Below, piece by piece: positions 1 to 9,882 of a stretch of DNA of 64,000 nt. This DNA is from Flectobacillus longus. GTDB taxonomy: Bacteria; Bacteroidota; Bacteroidia; Cytophagales; Spirosomataceae. Position numbers and translations under genes: made by a program. The notes under the pieces were generated by a model. That model had not been told where the DNA came from and searched no databases. It saw nothing but the letters and a program-made list of their open reading frames with translations. The stretch's first letter is position 1. Every line of letters begins with the position of its first letter. Location of the stretch: positions 28,598 to 92,597 of the forward strand of contig NZ_JASHIC010000034.1 of NCBI RefSeq assembly GCF_030056705.1. Reading direction: 5' to 3'.

Positions 1-574
1 TTGAAGTTGTACCACGAATACGGATGTTGATACCTGCACCTGGCTCACCAGAGTTAGGAGTCATTTGAACACCCGCCGCACGACCTTGTAATAATTGTTC
101 TGGAGAAGCAATCACACCTTTGTTAAAATCCTTAGCAGTCAAAGCTACAACACCACCTGTTGCATCTTTTTTCGTTGTAGTACCATAACCTACTACTACA
201 ACTTCTTCCAATGCTTTAGTTTCCGATGCCAATGAAACGTTCACTTGAGAACGACCACCTACCGAAACTTCTTGTTTTGCGTAACCTACAAAAGAGAAAA
301 CCAAAACAGCATTGTCTGATACATTGTTCAATTTGAATGAGCCCGTCGCATCTGTTTGTGTACCTTTATTTGTTCCTTTTACACTTACAGATACACCTGG
401 TAGCCCAGAGCCATCGCCACTGTCAGTAACTTTTCCGGTAACAGTTTTGTCTTGAGCATAAGCCCCAATAGACAAAAGCATAGCTACAGCTATCGCCGCG
501 AACTTAAGAAGCCCCGTTGATACTGAACCTTGTCGCATTGGGCGACCAAACCATCGGTAAAAATGATTTTTCAT
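1..574 (-). CDS. SusC/RagA-family TonB-dependent receptor, N-terminal part (cut by window edge)
   Basis: The reverse strand reads from an ATG at 574 for 191 codons and runs off the left edge. Residues 1-41 form a signal peptide with a hydrophobic core ending AYAQ, followed by a carboxypeptidase-regulatory-like beta-sandwich (KTVTGKVTDSGDG, then LPGVSVSVKGT and a VLVFSFVGYAKQEV segment). The linker EVVVVGYGTTTKKDATG and the plug start (ASPEQLLQGRAAGVQ, then IRIRGT) are diagnostic of SusC/RagA outer-membrane receptors, which work with a SusD lipoprotein to import glycans or peptides with TonB energy. The substrate cannot be told because the barrel and the neighbouring susD lie outside. The start has an unusually long charged n-region (MKNHFYRWFGRPMRQG), common in Cytophagales SusC proteins. 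Confidence 0.93.
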   Translation of the reverse strand, partial: MKNHFYRWFGRPMRQGSVSTGLLKFAAIAVAMLLSIGAYAQDKTVTGKVTDSGDGSGLPGVSVSVKGTNKGTQTDATGSFKLNNVSDNAVLVFSFVGYAKQEVSVGGRSQVNVSLASETKALEEVVVVGYGTTTKKDATGGVVALTAKDFNKGVIASPEQLLQGRAAGVQMTPNSGEPGAGINIRIRGTTS

Positions 575-1659
575 AGGTAATATTAAGATTGGGAAAAATG
601 GTTAATGAAATTTGAGAATGCTATTCACAGCATTTTGTAGGTAAAAACTCTCATACTAGAGGAATTGTTTTGGGAATTAGTAGCTAGCCTAGTTATGGAA
701 TTTTCTTACTAAAAAGTATGAATTTGCTGTGATTTCACACAACAAAGTAGGCGATAAAGTTTCTATAATTCAATTTTTTTTTGAAAAAATTTTATTTCAA
801 AAAAAATACTTATTTTCATCAAAATTGCACTAAAACTATACCTTGCAAACTTAGCACAGTGTAGGACAGATTTGCAAAACTTTGTAAAACTTTGCGTATG
901 CACGTTTTTTGTTAATAAATGTTAAAAACGTCTTTGCCTGTACAATAAAAAAACATTGTATTTTTCTAATAAATAAAATCACAAATTTTGTACACTTTAG
1001 AACAGTCTAACATTCTTTTATTAATACACTTAAACATGAAAATTTCTACTTTTGAGCGTATCATCTCAAAAAAGTACAATTATTAATTTTAACTTCTTCA
1101 AAATCATTTTAGTATTTTACTTAATCCCTCTATCATCTATTTCTAATATAAATTCTCCGAATTTTATCAGGTTATATCAAAGAAGTCTATATGCAATTGT
1201 TTGTATAAGTTTGCACAACATTTGCAATCATTTGCAAAATATTTCGTCTTAAATATCGTTATGTATATCCTAAGAAATCTGTACTTTAAGGCTTGACTTC
1301 TCTTAGTTTTTTCTCTCTTAGATATATATTTTCGTAAGACCAATAAGTATATTCTTGCACGATTTTGCTTTTAACTTAATTACCAACTTCTTTCCTTCTT
1401 ATCGCTCTATTTTGCCAAGTTATCTACACTTTCCAAATGCTCCTCAGTGTGAATTAAAAGAGATTCACTGAATTATTACACTTCAATTTCTCAATCTTTT
1501 ATTACCACAATTTTACTTAGGCTGTTATGCCTTTAATTTCGTATCTTTGAGCATTCAATGTCTGTATTGATGAACCAAAAAACTCTTTCATAATTCGTAC
1601 TAATTTTGTATTAATCTGAATAGCAACCATACTATTCATCGGTTAATCCCTTATCAAAA
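575..1659. other. AT-rich intergenic region between susC-like gene and FAD oxidoreductase
   Basis: About 1.1 kb with no convincing gene. It is very AT-rich and contains clusters of short TTTGCA/ACTTTG repeats near 868-896 and 1208-1240. It must hold the promoters of both divergent flanking genes. A possible -7 element of Bacteroidota type (TATCTTTG, 1542-1549) lies about 110 bases before the 1660 start, but no clear -33 partner is visible. One 66-codon open frame (1052-1252) has no start context or recognisable composition. Confidence 0.5.
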
Positions 1660-4605
1660 ATGAGTCAAAAAGTAAGTAATCAGCTCTTAGCACAACTTGC
1701 TGGTACGCTCGAGGGTGATTTTCATTACGATACTGTAATGCGTACCTTGTATGCGACCGACGCTTCGGCCTATCGTGAAATGCCTACCGCTGTTGCTATC
1801 CCAAAATCGGTAGAAGACATTAAAAAACTTATTGCTTTTGCTGCCAATAACGGTTCGTCCATCATTCCTCGCACTGCTGGTACTTCGCTCGCTGGACAGG
1901 TTGTGGGCGATGGGATTGTAGTAGATGTTTCTAAAAACTTTACTAAAATTCTTGAAATTAATAAAGAAGAACATTGGGTGCGTGTACAACCAGGTGTAGT
2001 GCGTGACGTACTCAATATGGAGCTCAAAAAACATGGTTTGTTCTTTGGCCCAGAGACTTCTACAGCCAATCGTGCTATGATTGGCGGAATGGTGGGTAAT
2101 AACTCATGTGGCTCAAACTCTGTGGTTTATGGCTCGACCCGTGACCATTTATTAGAAGTACATGCTATTTTGGCAGATGGTTCAGAAACAGTTTTTAAGT
2201 CAACCGACAAAGCTGACTTTAGCTCTTTGGTAGCTACAGCACAACAAAAAAACGGCTCTGCAACCTTGTTAGATAGGATTTATCTTAAAACTAACGATAT
2301 ACTCAGCGATTCAAAAAATCAAGACGAAATCCGTGCAGAGTTTCCTAAGCCTACCATCGAACGAAGAAATACAGGATATGCACTTGATATGCTATTGAAC
2401 TGTGAGCCATTTACACCAAATGGTAAAGCATTCAATATGTGTGAACTCATAGCTGGTTCTGAAGGAACACTTTGTTTTATTACCGAAATTAAAATTCATG
2501 TCAACGATTTACCTCCTAAAGAAATCGGTTTATTATGTGTTCATTTCAATACCATAGACGAAGCTCTTAGAGCCAATCTTATTGCGATGAAATACAAGCC
2601 TTCTGCTTCGGAGTTGATGGATCATTATATCCTAGAATGTACTAAAGCAAACCCTGAGCACCGCCAAAATCGTTTCTTTGTGGAAGGTGACCCAGGTGCA
2701 CTTTTGGTGGTTGAGCTTCGCGATAATGATGTTGCCGAAATCGAAAAACAGGCTGCTGCTATCGAGGCTGAAATGCGTGCTGCTGGCTTTGGCTATCATT
2801 TTCCAAGAGTTTACGGTGCTGATACCAAGCGCGTTTGGGATTTGCGAAAGGCTGGTTTAGGGTTATTATCAAATCTTCCTGGCGACGAAAAAGCAGTAGC
2901 TGTTATCGAAGATACAGCCGTGGATGTCAATGACCTGCCTGAATTTATTAAAGAGTTTAATGAAATTCTTGCAGCCAATAATATGTATTGTGTGCATTAT
3001 GCGCACGCTGGCTCTGGCGAACTTCACCTCCGCCCTATCATTAATTTAAAGACGGAAGAAGGCAATAAACAGTTTAGATTGATTGCGGAAGAGATTGCCA
3101 CTTTGGTAAAAAAATTCAAAGGTTCTCTTTCTGGAGAACACGGTGATGGTCGTTTGAGAGGCGAGTTTATCAAGCAGATGGTTGGTGACCACAACTATCA
3201 ATTGATGAAAGAAATCAAAAAGGTCTGGGATCCTAAGAATATCTTCAATCCAAATAAAATTGTAGATACTCCTCCGATGGATACGTTCCTACGCTATACG
3301 CCGGGACAAACTACCCCAGAATTCAAAACAACTTTCCGTTTTTACGACCAAGATATCTTGCAACATGCCGAGCAATGTAACGGTTCGGGCGACTGTCGTA
3401 AGACGCATTTGTCAGGCGGAACTATGTGTCCTTCTTACATGGCTACTCGCAATGAGAAAGAAACAACTCGTGCTCGTGCCAATATTCTAAGAGAGTTTTT
3501 GACTCGTTCAGACAAAGCAAATCGTTTCGATCATGAAGAAATCAAAGAAGTGATGGATTTGTGTTTGGCATGTAAAGGCTGTAAATCTGATTGTCCATCG
3601 AATGTGGATATGGCAAAATTGAAAATGGAATTCTTGCACCAATATTACAAGGATAATGGAGTACCGCTTCGTAGCAAGTTAATTGCCAATTTCTCGAAAC
3701 TTTCAAAAGTTGCCTCTTATGTTCCTTGGGCTTACAATCTGGTATTTGATACGCCTGCGCTACGTAAAATTGCTAACAATATCGTCGGGTTCCACCCTGA
3801 ACGTACAATGCCTCTTTTGGCAAAAGAAACATTCTTGAATTGGAACAAGAAACGCTCAAAAGCAACTGTTTTAAGCAAAAAAGTGTATCTCTTTGCCGAT
3901 GAATTTACGAACTACAATGATGTAGAAATCGGTAAAAAAGCGGTAGAGTTACTAGAAAAACTGGGATATGAAGTAGTTATTCCAAACCATGTGGAATCTG
4001 GGCGTCCGCAGCTATCAAAAGGTTTATTGGACGATGCAAAAGCTTTGGCTACGAAAAACGTAACCTTACTAAAAGATGTTATTTCGGAAAACACTCCTTT
4101 AGTAGGTATTGAACCATCCGCAATTCTAACTTTCCGTGATGAATACCCTGATTTGGTTGATGATAATCTCCTAGAAGATGCTAGAAAATTAGCGAAAAAC
4201 ACTTTTATGGTAGAGGAGTTTTTAGCAAAAGAAATTGATGCTAAACGTATTGATAAGTCGTTGTTTACAAGTGAAAAACGTTTAATCAAATTACACGGTC
4301 ACTGTCAACAAAAATCACTTTCTAGCTTAGTTCCTGCCAAAAAAGCGCTTTCATTACCAAGTAACTATGAAGTTCAATTGATTCCAAGTGGTTGTTGTGG
4401 TATGGCGGGTTCGTTTGGCTATGAAAAAGAACACTTCGAACTTTCTAATCAAGTGGGCGAATTAGTATTGTTCCCAACAATTCGCCAGCAACCAGATGAG
4501 GTAATCATTGCAGCTTCAGGTACAAGCTGCCGTCACCAAATCCATGATGGTACTGGTCGTACAGCTTTGCATGCAGTCGAGATTCTTCACGCAGCCTTGA
4601 AATAA
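1660..4605 (+). CDS. FAD-binding oxidoreductase fused to Fe-S/CCG domain (D-lactate/2-hydroxyacid dehydrogenase type)
   Basis: 981-residue fusion. Residues about 40-270 are a PCMH-type FAD-binding domain (PRTAGTSLAGQVVGDG, then a segment with GGMVGNNSCGSNS), followed by the FAD-oxidase C-terminal domain to about 545. The second half carries two ferredoxin-type cysteine clusters (from about residue 573, and CLACKGCKSDCP at about 635-646) and a cysteine-rich CCG motif (SGCCGMAGSFGYE, about 910). This architecture is that of the YdiJ/GlcD-GlcF-like family, which oxidises D-lactate, D-2-hydroxyglutarate or a related 2-hydroxyacid and passes electrons through Fe-S centres to the respiratory chain. 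The sequence does not settle the substrate. It stands alone and ends in a strong hairpin. Confidence 0.9.
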   Translation: MSQKVSNQLLAQLAGTLEGDFHYDTVMRTLYATDASAYREMPTAVAIPKSVEDIKKLIAFAANNGSSIIPRTAGTSLAGQVVGDGIVVDVSKNFTKILEINKEEHWVRVQPGVVRDVLNMELKKHGLFFGPETSTANRAMIGGMVGNNSCGSNSVVYGSTRDHLLEVHAILADGSETVFKSTDKADFSSLVATAQQKNGSATLLDRIYLKTNDILSDSKNQDEIRAEFPKPTIERRNTGYALDMLLNCEPFTPNGKAFNMCELIAGSEGTLCFITEIKIHVNDLPPKEIGLLCVHFNTIDEALRANLIAMKYKPSASELMDHYILECTKANPEHRQNRFFVEGDPGALLVVELRDNDVAEIEKQAAAIEAEMRAAGFGYHFPRVYGADTKRVWDLRKAGLGLLSNLPGDEKAVAVIEDTAVDVNDLPEFIKEFNEILAANNMYCVHYAHAGSGELHLRPIINLKTEEGNKQFRLIAEEIATLVKKFKGSLSGEHGDGRLRGEFIKQMVGDHNYQLMKEIKKVWDPKNIFNPNKIVDTPPMDTFLRYTPGQTTPEFKTTFRFYDQDILQHAEQCNGSGDCRKTHLSGGTMCPSYMATRNEKETTRARANILREFLTRSDKANRFDHEEIKEVMDLCLACKGCKSDCPSNVDMAKLKMEFLHQYYKDNGVPLRSKLIANFSKLSKVASYVPWAYNLVFDTPALRKIANNIVGFHPERTMPLLAKETFLNWNKKRSKATVLSKKVYLFADEFTNYNDVEIGKKAVELLEKLGYEVVIPNHVESGRPQLSKGLLDDAKALATKNVTLLKDVISENTPLVGIEPSAILTFRDEYPDLVDDNLLEDARKLAKNTFMVEEFLAKEIDAKRIDKSLFTSEKRLIKLHGHCQQKSLSSLVPAKKALSLPSNYEVQLIPSGCCGMAGSFGYEKEHFELSNQVGELVLFPTIRQQPDEVIIAASGTSCRHQIHDGTGRTALHAVEILHAALK

Positions 4606-4627
4606 GTCAAGTAACGTTATTCATAGA

Positions 4628-4673
4628 AAAAGAGTCTGAGTATCTTTTATTTTATAGATATTCAGACTCTTTT
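4628..4673. terminator. Bidirectional hairpin terminator
   Basis: Arms 4628-4645 and 4656-4673 pair over 18 bp with a single G-T wobble. A-runs on the left and T-runs on the right let it serve both the + strand oxidoreductase and the - strand gene ending at 4690. Confidence 0.85.
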
Positions 4674-4689
4674 CATTAATAGTATTGTC

Positions 4690-5040
4690 TTACACTCCTG
4701 CATCTAATGGTCTGATACTTACCTGATGAGGTTGAGGGTAGGTGATTAATTTGGAGAAATCTACTTTCCAAAAATCTAAATCTAACAATTTGTTATTGGA
4801 ATCTTTTGTGAGTGTAATCAACACGGGAGTTCCATCAGAATCTACGTATTCTACCTGAATCAAATCTCCATCGTATAAATTAGGGTCTTCGCCAACACTG
4901 ATACTTCCCATTTTACCATCTTCATACTCCACAACATCTTCACGAACAGGATATTGTTCTGTAGTAAACCCAACCAACCCTAAAAGATGCTCTATCAATG
5001 CTAGCTCTTGCGGTCTGATTTTTCTTGTATCTTGACTCAT
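4690..5040 (-). CDS. Small conserved protein, probably DUF6984-like
   Basis: 116 residues, soluble and acidic, without signal peptide or membrane segment. The order of features (RPQELALIEHLL near the N-terminus, then GKMGSISVG, then ITLTKDSNNKLLDLDFWKVDFS) resembles the small DUF6984 family from memory; no function is established for it. ATG start at 5040; it converges on the oxidoreductase through the shared hairpin at 4628-4673. The assignment is by resemblance only. Confidence 0.7.
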   Translation of the reverse strand: MSQDTRKIRPQELALIEHLLGLVGFTTEQYPVREDVVEYEDGKMGSISVGEDPNLYDGDLIQVEYVDSDGTPVLITLTKDSNNKLLDLDFWKVDFSKLITYPQPHQVSIRPLDAGV

Positions 5041-5233
5041 TGTTTTTGTTCTTTCGATCGTTTATTGTTTCAGAATGCTATGTTGTAGTTGAATCGATAA
5101 TTTTTAATCAGATTCATCCCCATTAGCTCAAAGCTACAAAGATAAAACATTGTCTTTGTAGGAAAACATCTAAATTGCAATGGATTCAGTTTTATAGTTT
5201 CTGCCAAATCTACTTTTAAACATTCAACAACAG

Positions 5234-7195
5234 ATGGTAAAAAAATTAATTGCCTTAGGTTCATTGCTTGCCTTGCATTGGAGCAGTCAGGCACAACAAA
5301 AATCAAATTACAGTCAATACGACCTTTTTAACCCACTTTTTAATTACACCCTGTCAACTCCTACTCGCAGTGGAACAGGATCACCCGGGGCTACTTATTG
5401 GCAAAACCAAGCAGATTATAAAATCAACGTTGCGCTCGATGACCAAAAAAACATCTTAGATGGCGATGTAGAAATTACCTATAAAAATGCCTCGCCTGAT
5501 AAACTTAATTTCCTTTGGTTGCAACTTGACCAAAACCAATTTAATAACAAATCTCGTGGTTCGGCAACTACGCCAATTTCAGGCGGGCGCTTTGGCAATG
5601 TCAATTTCAATGGTGGCTATACCATCAAGTCTGTGACAATCGATGGAAAGCCTGCGGAATTTGTGGTAGAAGATACTCGTATGCAAATTCGTTTGGCAAA
5701 TCCAATAGCTGAGAAAATCGGCTCTGCCAAAATTAAAATTGTATATTCTTTCCAAATTCCTAAATACGGCTCCGACCGTGTGGGAATGCACGAAGCACAA
5801 CAAGGAACCGTTTATGAAATTGCTCAGTGGTATCCTCGTATGTGCGTATATGACGATGTTGAAGGCTGGAACGTTCTTCCTTATTTGGGCGCTGGCGAAT
5901 TTTACCTAGAATATGGCAATTTTGAATATGCTATTACAGCTCCTGCATCACATATTATTGTAGGTTCGGGAGAACTTACCAATCCATCAGAATGCTGGAC
6001 AAGCGAACAACTCAAAAGACTAGCTCAAGCAAGCAATAGCGACAAAACTGTAATGATTAGAAGCGCAGCAGAAGTTGTAGAAGCGAATTCAAGACCAAAA
6101 TCCGAAGGCAAAATCACATGGAAGTTTAAATGTAGTACAGCCCGCGATGTAGCCTTTGCTTCTTCGAAAGCATTTGTGATTGATGCTGCCAAAATTAATT
6201 TACCAAGTGGTAAAAAATCATTGGCTATGTCTGCCTATCCTGCAGAATCAGGTGGAGAAAAAGGCTGGGGACGATCAACAGAATATGTGAAATCTTGCTT
6301 GGAGTTCTATTCAAAATGGTTGTACGAATACACCTATCCTGTGGCTACCAATGTGGCAGGTTCAATCAGCGGTATGGAATATCCAGGAATTGTTTTTTGT
6401 GGAAGTACAAGCACGACACAAGGCCTCTGGGGCGTAACAGACCATGAATTTGGACATAACTGGTTCCCAATGATTGTAGGCTCAAACGAACGCAAATTTG
6501 CATGGATGGACGAAGGCTTTAATACCTTTATCAATTTTTACTCGACCGACGATTTTAATAACGGCGAATACAAAGGTTATAAAATGGATATGCACCAAAT
6601 GGCGAAACAGCTATTCCGTGAAAGTGCAGAACCTATCATGAATATTCCTGATGTAATGCAGGCTAGCAACTTGGGCTATGAGGCATATTACAAACCTGCT
6701 ATTGGATTGAAAATTTTGAGAGAACAAGTTTTAGGAAAAGACAGATTTGATTATGCCTTCAAGGAATATATCAAACGATGGGCATTTAAACATCCAACAC
6801 CTTATGACTTTTTCAAAACAATGGAAGATGCCTCTGGCGAAGATTTAAGCTGGTTTTGGAGAGGTTGGTTTTATGAAACTTGGAAACTAGACCAAGCAGT
6901 AAAAGATGTTCAGTATATTGAACAAGACCCTAAAAACGGTGCTGTTATTACTATTGAAAATCTTGAAAAGCTAGCCATGCCTGTCGAGGTAGAATTAGAA
7001 ATGGTTGGTGGTACGAAAGAACGAATCAAACTTCCTGTTGAAATCTGGCAGAGAGGAAACACTTGGACATTTAAAACCGCAACAACTTTGCCTCTTAAAT
7101 CCGTGAGCATCGACCCAGACCATGTTTTTCCTGATTTTAACTCAAAAAATAACGTTTGGAAACCTTTGGGTATAAAAGCTCAAAAACCAAATTAA
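5234..7195 (+). CDS. Secreted M1-family zinc aminopeptidase
   Basis: 653 residues starting with a signal peptide ([21 protein letters not shown]). Zinc ligands are plain: HEFGH at residues 404-408 and the third ligand in WMDEGF (Glu427), giving the exact M1 spacing HEXXH-X18-E. SGMEYP (about 375) is the variant of the GxMEN substrate-binding loop common in Bacteroidota. The N-terminal region is the beta-saddle typical of M1 enzymes; the C-terminal region is shorter than in PepN. Likely a periplasmic or surface aminopeptidase releasing N-terminal residues from peptides for uptake. Followed by its own terminator. Confidence 0.93.
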   Translation: MVKKLIALGSLLALHWSSQAQQKSNYSQYDLFNPLFNYTLSTPTRSGTGSPGATYWQNQADYKINVALDDQKNILDGDVEITYKNASPDKLNFLWLQLDQNQFNNKSRGSATTPISGGRFGNVNFNGGYTIKSVTIDGKPAEFVVEDTRMQIRLANPIAEKIGSAKIKIVYSFQIPKYGSDRVGMHEAQQGTVYEIAQWYPRMCVYDDVEGWNVLPYLGAGEFYLEYGNFEYAITAPASHIIVGSGELTNPSECWTSEQLKRLAQASNSDKTVMIRSAAEVVEANSRPKSEGKITWKFKCSTARDVAFASSKAFVIDAAKINLPSGKKSLAMSAYPAESGGEKGWGRSTEYVKSCLEFYSKWLYEYTYPVATNVAGSISGMEYPGIVFCGSTSTTQGLWGVTDHEFGHNWFPMIVGSNERKFAWMDEGFNTFINFYSTDDFNNGEYKGYKMDMHQMAKQLFRESAEPIMNIPDVMQASNLGYEAYYKPAIGLKILREQVLGKDRFDYAFKEYIKRWAFKHPTPYDFFKTMEDASGEDLSWFWRGWFYETWKLDQAVKDVQYIEQDPKNGAVITIENLEKLAMPVEVELEMVGGTKERIKLPVEIWQRGNTWTFKTATTLPLKSVSIDPDHVFPDFNSKNNVWKPLGIKAQKPN

Positions 7196-7223
7196 GCAAT
7201 ACTTAATCGTACTATTTATCTCG

Positions 7224-7260
7224 AAAATGGGAAAATGACACTATGTCGTTTTCCCATTTT
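7224..7260 (+). terminator. Rho-independent terminator after M1 peptidase
   Basis: 17-bp inverted repeat (7224-7240 with 7244-7260), one wobble, 3-base loop, ending in a T-run. Confidence 0.85.
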
Positions 7261-7362
7261 TATTTATACCCTTTCCTCATTTTTAAAGCATTTGTACAAA
7301 AAGTATTGCTATTTTCTCTAACTTCAACGATTTAGACTCTAATAATTTACTTCCCTTTTCAA

Positions 7363-7995
7363 ATGAACAATCTAGATTGGCTAGCAATAGCTCAAAAACT
7401 TCAATCAATTGCACAAGCAGGTATTTTCTATGCAGCAGACAAACCTTATGACCTTGAACGATATCAGGAAATCTCTGATTTAAGTGTAAAAATCATAGAG
7501 AAACTAACTGATGAACCTATTGAAAAAATCATTAACCTATTTGCAAGCGAACGAGATGGTTATCAAACTCCCAAAGTAGATATTCGTGCAGTGGTATTCA
7601 ATGAAGAGGGTAAGATTTTGATGGCTAAGGAAACTGTAGACGGCAAATGGTCTCTTCCGGGCGGCTGGGGCGATGTAGGATATACTCCTTTTGAAGTAGC
7701 CGAGAAAGAAGCTTGGGAAGAAACTGGACTTAAAGTAAAAGCAGTAAAACTATTAGGTGTTTTTGACAAAAGAAATCATGCTCATCCTCCTCAAGCTTGG
7801 TATGTTTACAAGCTATTCATACTATGCGAAATCATTGGTGGAGAATTAGATGCACATACACAAGAAACATCAGCAGTAGAGTTTTTTGATAGAAACAATA
7901 TCCCTACTCTTTCCGTGGACCGTGTTGTAGAAAGCCAAATTGCAAAAATGTTTGAATACTACGATAACCCAGAGCTGCCAATCTATTGCGACTAG
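7363..7995 (+). CDS. Nudix hydrolase with N-terminal extension (ADP-ribose pyrophosphatase type)
   Basis: 210 residues. The first 65 form the helical N-terminal domain found in YjhB-like Nudix proteins; the hydrolase fold follows (VDIRAVVFNEEGKILMAKE). The Nudix box is GWGDVGYTPFEVAEKEAWEETGL in two pieces: the catalytic KEAWEETG half is intact, while the first conserved Glu of the box (G-x5-E) is Tyr. Such proteins hydrolyse nucleoside diphosphates linked to another moiety, often ADP-ribose or CDP-choline; substrate unknown here. In sugar-utilising Bacteroidota relatives are also transcription factors (NrtR), but no C-terminal wHTH is evident. Stands alone; ends at a long palindrome. Confidence 0.88.
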   Translation: MNNLDWLAIAQKLQSIAQAGIFYAADKPYDLERYQEISDLSVKIIEKLTDEPIEKIINLFASERDGYQTPKVDIRAVVFNEEGKILMAKETVDGKWSLPGGWGDVGYTPFEVAEKEAWEETGLKVKAVKLLGVFDKRNHAHPPQAWYVYKLFILCEIIGGELDAHTQETSAVEFFDRNNIPTLSVDRVVESQIAKMFEYYDNPELPIYCD

Positions 7996-8047
7996 TTGGC
8001 TATGTGATGAATTGGTCAACAAGTCATTGCATATTATTGCTCAAATA

Positions 8048-8097
8048 TTAGGGCTTACAGCGGAGATTTTAGCTAAAACCTCCGCTGTAAGCCCTAA
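8048..8097. terminator. 50-bp near-perfect palindrome between convergent genes
   Basis: The two halves, centred on AGCT at 8071-8074, are reverse complements with one mismatch apart from the ends and have no spacer loop. Located between the Nudix gene (+) and the TonB-C gene (-), so most likely a bidirectional terminator; GC-rich core GGGCTTACAGCGGAG. Confidence 0.75.
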
Positions 8098-8118
8098 ATT
8101 ATATTAGTTGACCTAAGT

Positions 8119-9009
8119 TTATTTAGCACTAATAACAGGTACTTCTACCTGAACTAATGAGCTAACTGTTGCACCTTTCGTAATTGCTGGCTCCCAATTA
8201 GGCATTTTGTTCAAAGCTTCCAAAACTAATCCCGTTGTATTTATATCAGAAGCTTTCATCAGTTTGAAACGCTCAGTACGTCCATCTTTACGCACGACAA
8301 ACTGCACGATAACTTTATCTTGCTTTTCTGCATCCGATAGTTTTTTTGAGGTTTTAAGTGTCTTGTCTAAGTATTTCAAGAAAGACTTAGAGCCTCCAGG
8401 AAATACGGCGATTTGATCAGGTTTTGTAAAAACTGAATCACTGTAGGCTTCTTCTTCCAACAAAGAAAGCACACGCATTCCTCTTGAGTTATATTGTTTT
8501 TTCTCCTCTTCCGTTAATGTTACTTCTGGCATTGCCTCTTTCACAACATACTCATATAAGCCTCCTTCAGCTTTAGTCCTACTTGCACCACTAACAGCGA
8601 CAGACTTGGGTTCTTCTATTTTTGGTGATGTTTTTTGCAAAACAATCGTTTCTTTAACCTTTGCCTTTTTGTCCATAATTGAACGCAATGCAGCCTCATC
8701 ATCTTCGTCATTTTCGTCATCGTACGATACAGTACCAATAACGTAGTCACGATTAGAAGAACTAAGCCTCAAATCAGGGGTTTCAGAGCTTACTGACTCA
8801 ACTAAAGCAAATGATGATAGCAACGAAGAAGCTGAAAACAAGACAGGTACATCGCTTACATTTATGTAAGGATTGGCAGGTAATACAAAAGCCTGATTTG
8901 CGGGTAGCTTAAATGTAAACTTACTACTGTTCTTCTTTGATGACTGAGCAAATGTATTGGCGGTATAAATGCTTAAAATACTTAGGACTAAGAGATACTT
9001 TCTTTTCAT
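8119..9009 (-). CDS. Exported protein with TonB C-terminal-like domain
   Basis: 296 residues from the ATG at 9009; a longer frame exists but the MKRKYLLVLSILSIYTANTFAQ signal peptide fixes this start. Low-complexity acidic and Lys-rich middle (residues about 60-180). The last 95 residues contain the pattern seen in Bacteroidota TonB-C/energy-transducer proteins: FPGGSKSFLKYLDKTLK, then VIVQFVVRKDGRTERFKLMKAS, then ALNKMPNWEPA. With a cleavable signal and no N-terminal anchor it is not a classical TonB; it may be a periplasmic partner or surface protein using the same fold. Single gene, with the next - strand gene about 140 bases upstream. Confidence 0.8.
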   Translation of the reverse strand: MKRKYLLVLSILSIYTANTFAQSSKKNSSKFTFKLPANQAFVLPANPYINVSDVPVLFSASSLLSSFALVESVSSETPDLRLSSSNRDYVIGTVSYDDENDEDDEAALRSIMDKKAKVKETIVLQKTSPKIEEPKSVAVSGASRTKAEGGLYEYVVKEAMPEVTLTEEEKKQYNSRGMRVLSLLEEEAYSDSVFTKPDQIAVFPGGSKSFLKYLDKTLKTSKKLSDAEKQDKVIVQFVVRKDGRTERFKLMKASDINTTGLVLEALNKMPNWEPAITKGATVSSLVQVEVPVISAK

Positions 9010-9151
9010 TTTTTTAATAAATAGTCTTAACGTGTGGGTAATACATATATACGTACAAATTCTATGCCATTCAACCATTAGATTTAGGAAATAAAAAAGG
9101 TGAAGCAAGCTTCACCCTTAAATCATACTCTAATCTTTACTTAACTCATTA

Positions 9152-9640
9152 TCAAGGATATTGTAGCTTAATTACTGTATCCTTTTTAAAATAGCGTTGT
9201 ATGGTAACATCTAAGCTTCCTTCTTTCTTGATTAAGGTATTTTTTGGACTTACTTTATCCCAAAAGTCACCTTTCTCTTCAAACAAATCTATAACCTTTT
9301 TTTCCTTAGTGCTATCATTAACTACTTCGGTTATTTCGAGAAGATAATGGATTCTTGCCGAATCAATTACATTGGCCCATTTTTTGGTAATTTTACCATT
9401 CCAAGCCATTTGTTTAATATCACCAGCTCCAGCAACAGGCCTATTTTTACCACTACTTGTTAAGTAATCAATACCATAAACCACCAACACAACCAAAAAA
9501 ATCAAAGGTGTGATTTTACCACTTAGAGGGTTTTTCTCTTGATTAGACGAGCTATTGCCCGAGCCTCCCATTAAATCTCCAAAGAATGGCATTTTTAACT
9601 TTTGACGAGGAGGACGACGGCGTTGAGGAGTTTGTTCCAT
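9152..9640 (-). CDS. Single-pass membrane protein of unknown function
   Basis: 162 residues from the ATG at 9640 (a TTG three codons upstream is the alternative). Residues 1-20 are strongly basic and proline-rich (PQRRRPPRQKLK), then Gly/Ser/Asn-rich, then one transmembrane helix (ITPLIFLVVLVVYGIDYL, about 44-61), leaving about 100 residues on the periplasmic side. I do not recognise the family. The layout resembles the N-terminal membrane/extracytoplasmic part of FtsH-type proteins, but no homology can be claimed. Separated from the TonB-C gene by about 140 bases, so possibly co-transcribed. Confidence 0.75.
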   Translation of the reverse strand: MEQTPQRRRPPRQKLKMPFFGDLMGGSGNSSSNQEKNPLSGKITPLIFLVVLVVYGIDYLTSSGKNRPVAGAGDIKQMAWNGKITKKWANVIDSARIHYLLEITEVVNDSTKEKKVIDLFEEKGDFWDKVSPKNTLIKKEGSLDVTIQRYFKKDTVIKLQYP

Positions 9641-9882
9641 GATATTCAATAACTTACCTATTGAAAAAGGCGTTTTAAGTGATTTCTAAAATATGACAAA
9701 TCGTTTTCTAGTGCAATATTAATTATAACGAAATTGTTTTTAAAAGGTTCTAATGAACTAAATTTGTAAGTAATTAATTTTCTGTAGGTAGACCAATAGG
9801 AATTTGCAGGCTTTGTGTTTGAAAAAATATCCTATTCTAAAGCCTCATTTAATAATCTCTAAAGATTAACGAATAAAACAAA

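Noticed and set aside
870..1240. Repeated TTTGCA/ACTTTG words as a CRISPR-like or iteron array
   Set aside because: Copies are few, irregularly spaced and short, as expected in AT-rich DNA.
1052..1252. 66-codon frame in the 1.1-kb intergenic region
   Set aside because: AT-rich, lacks a credible initiation region and any protein-like pattern.
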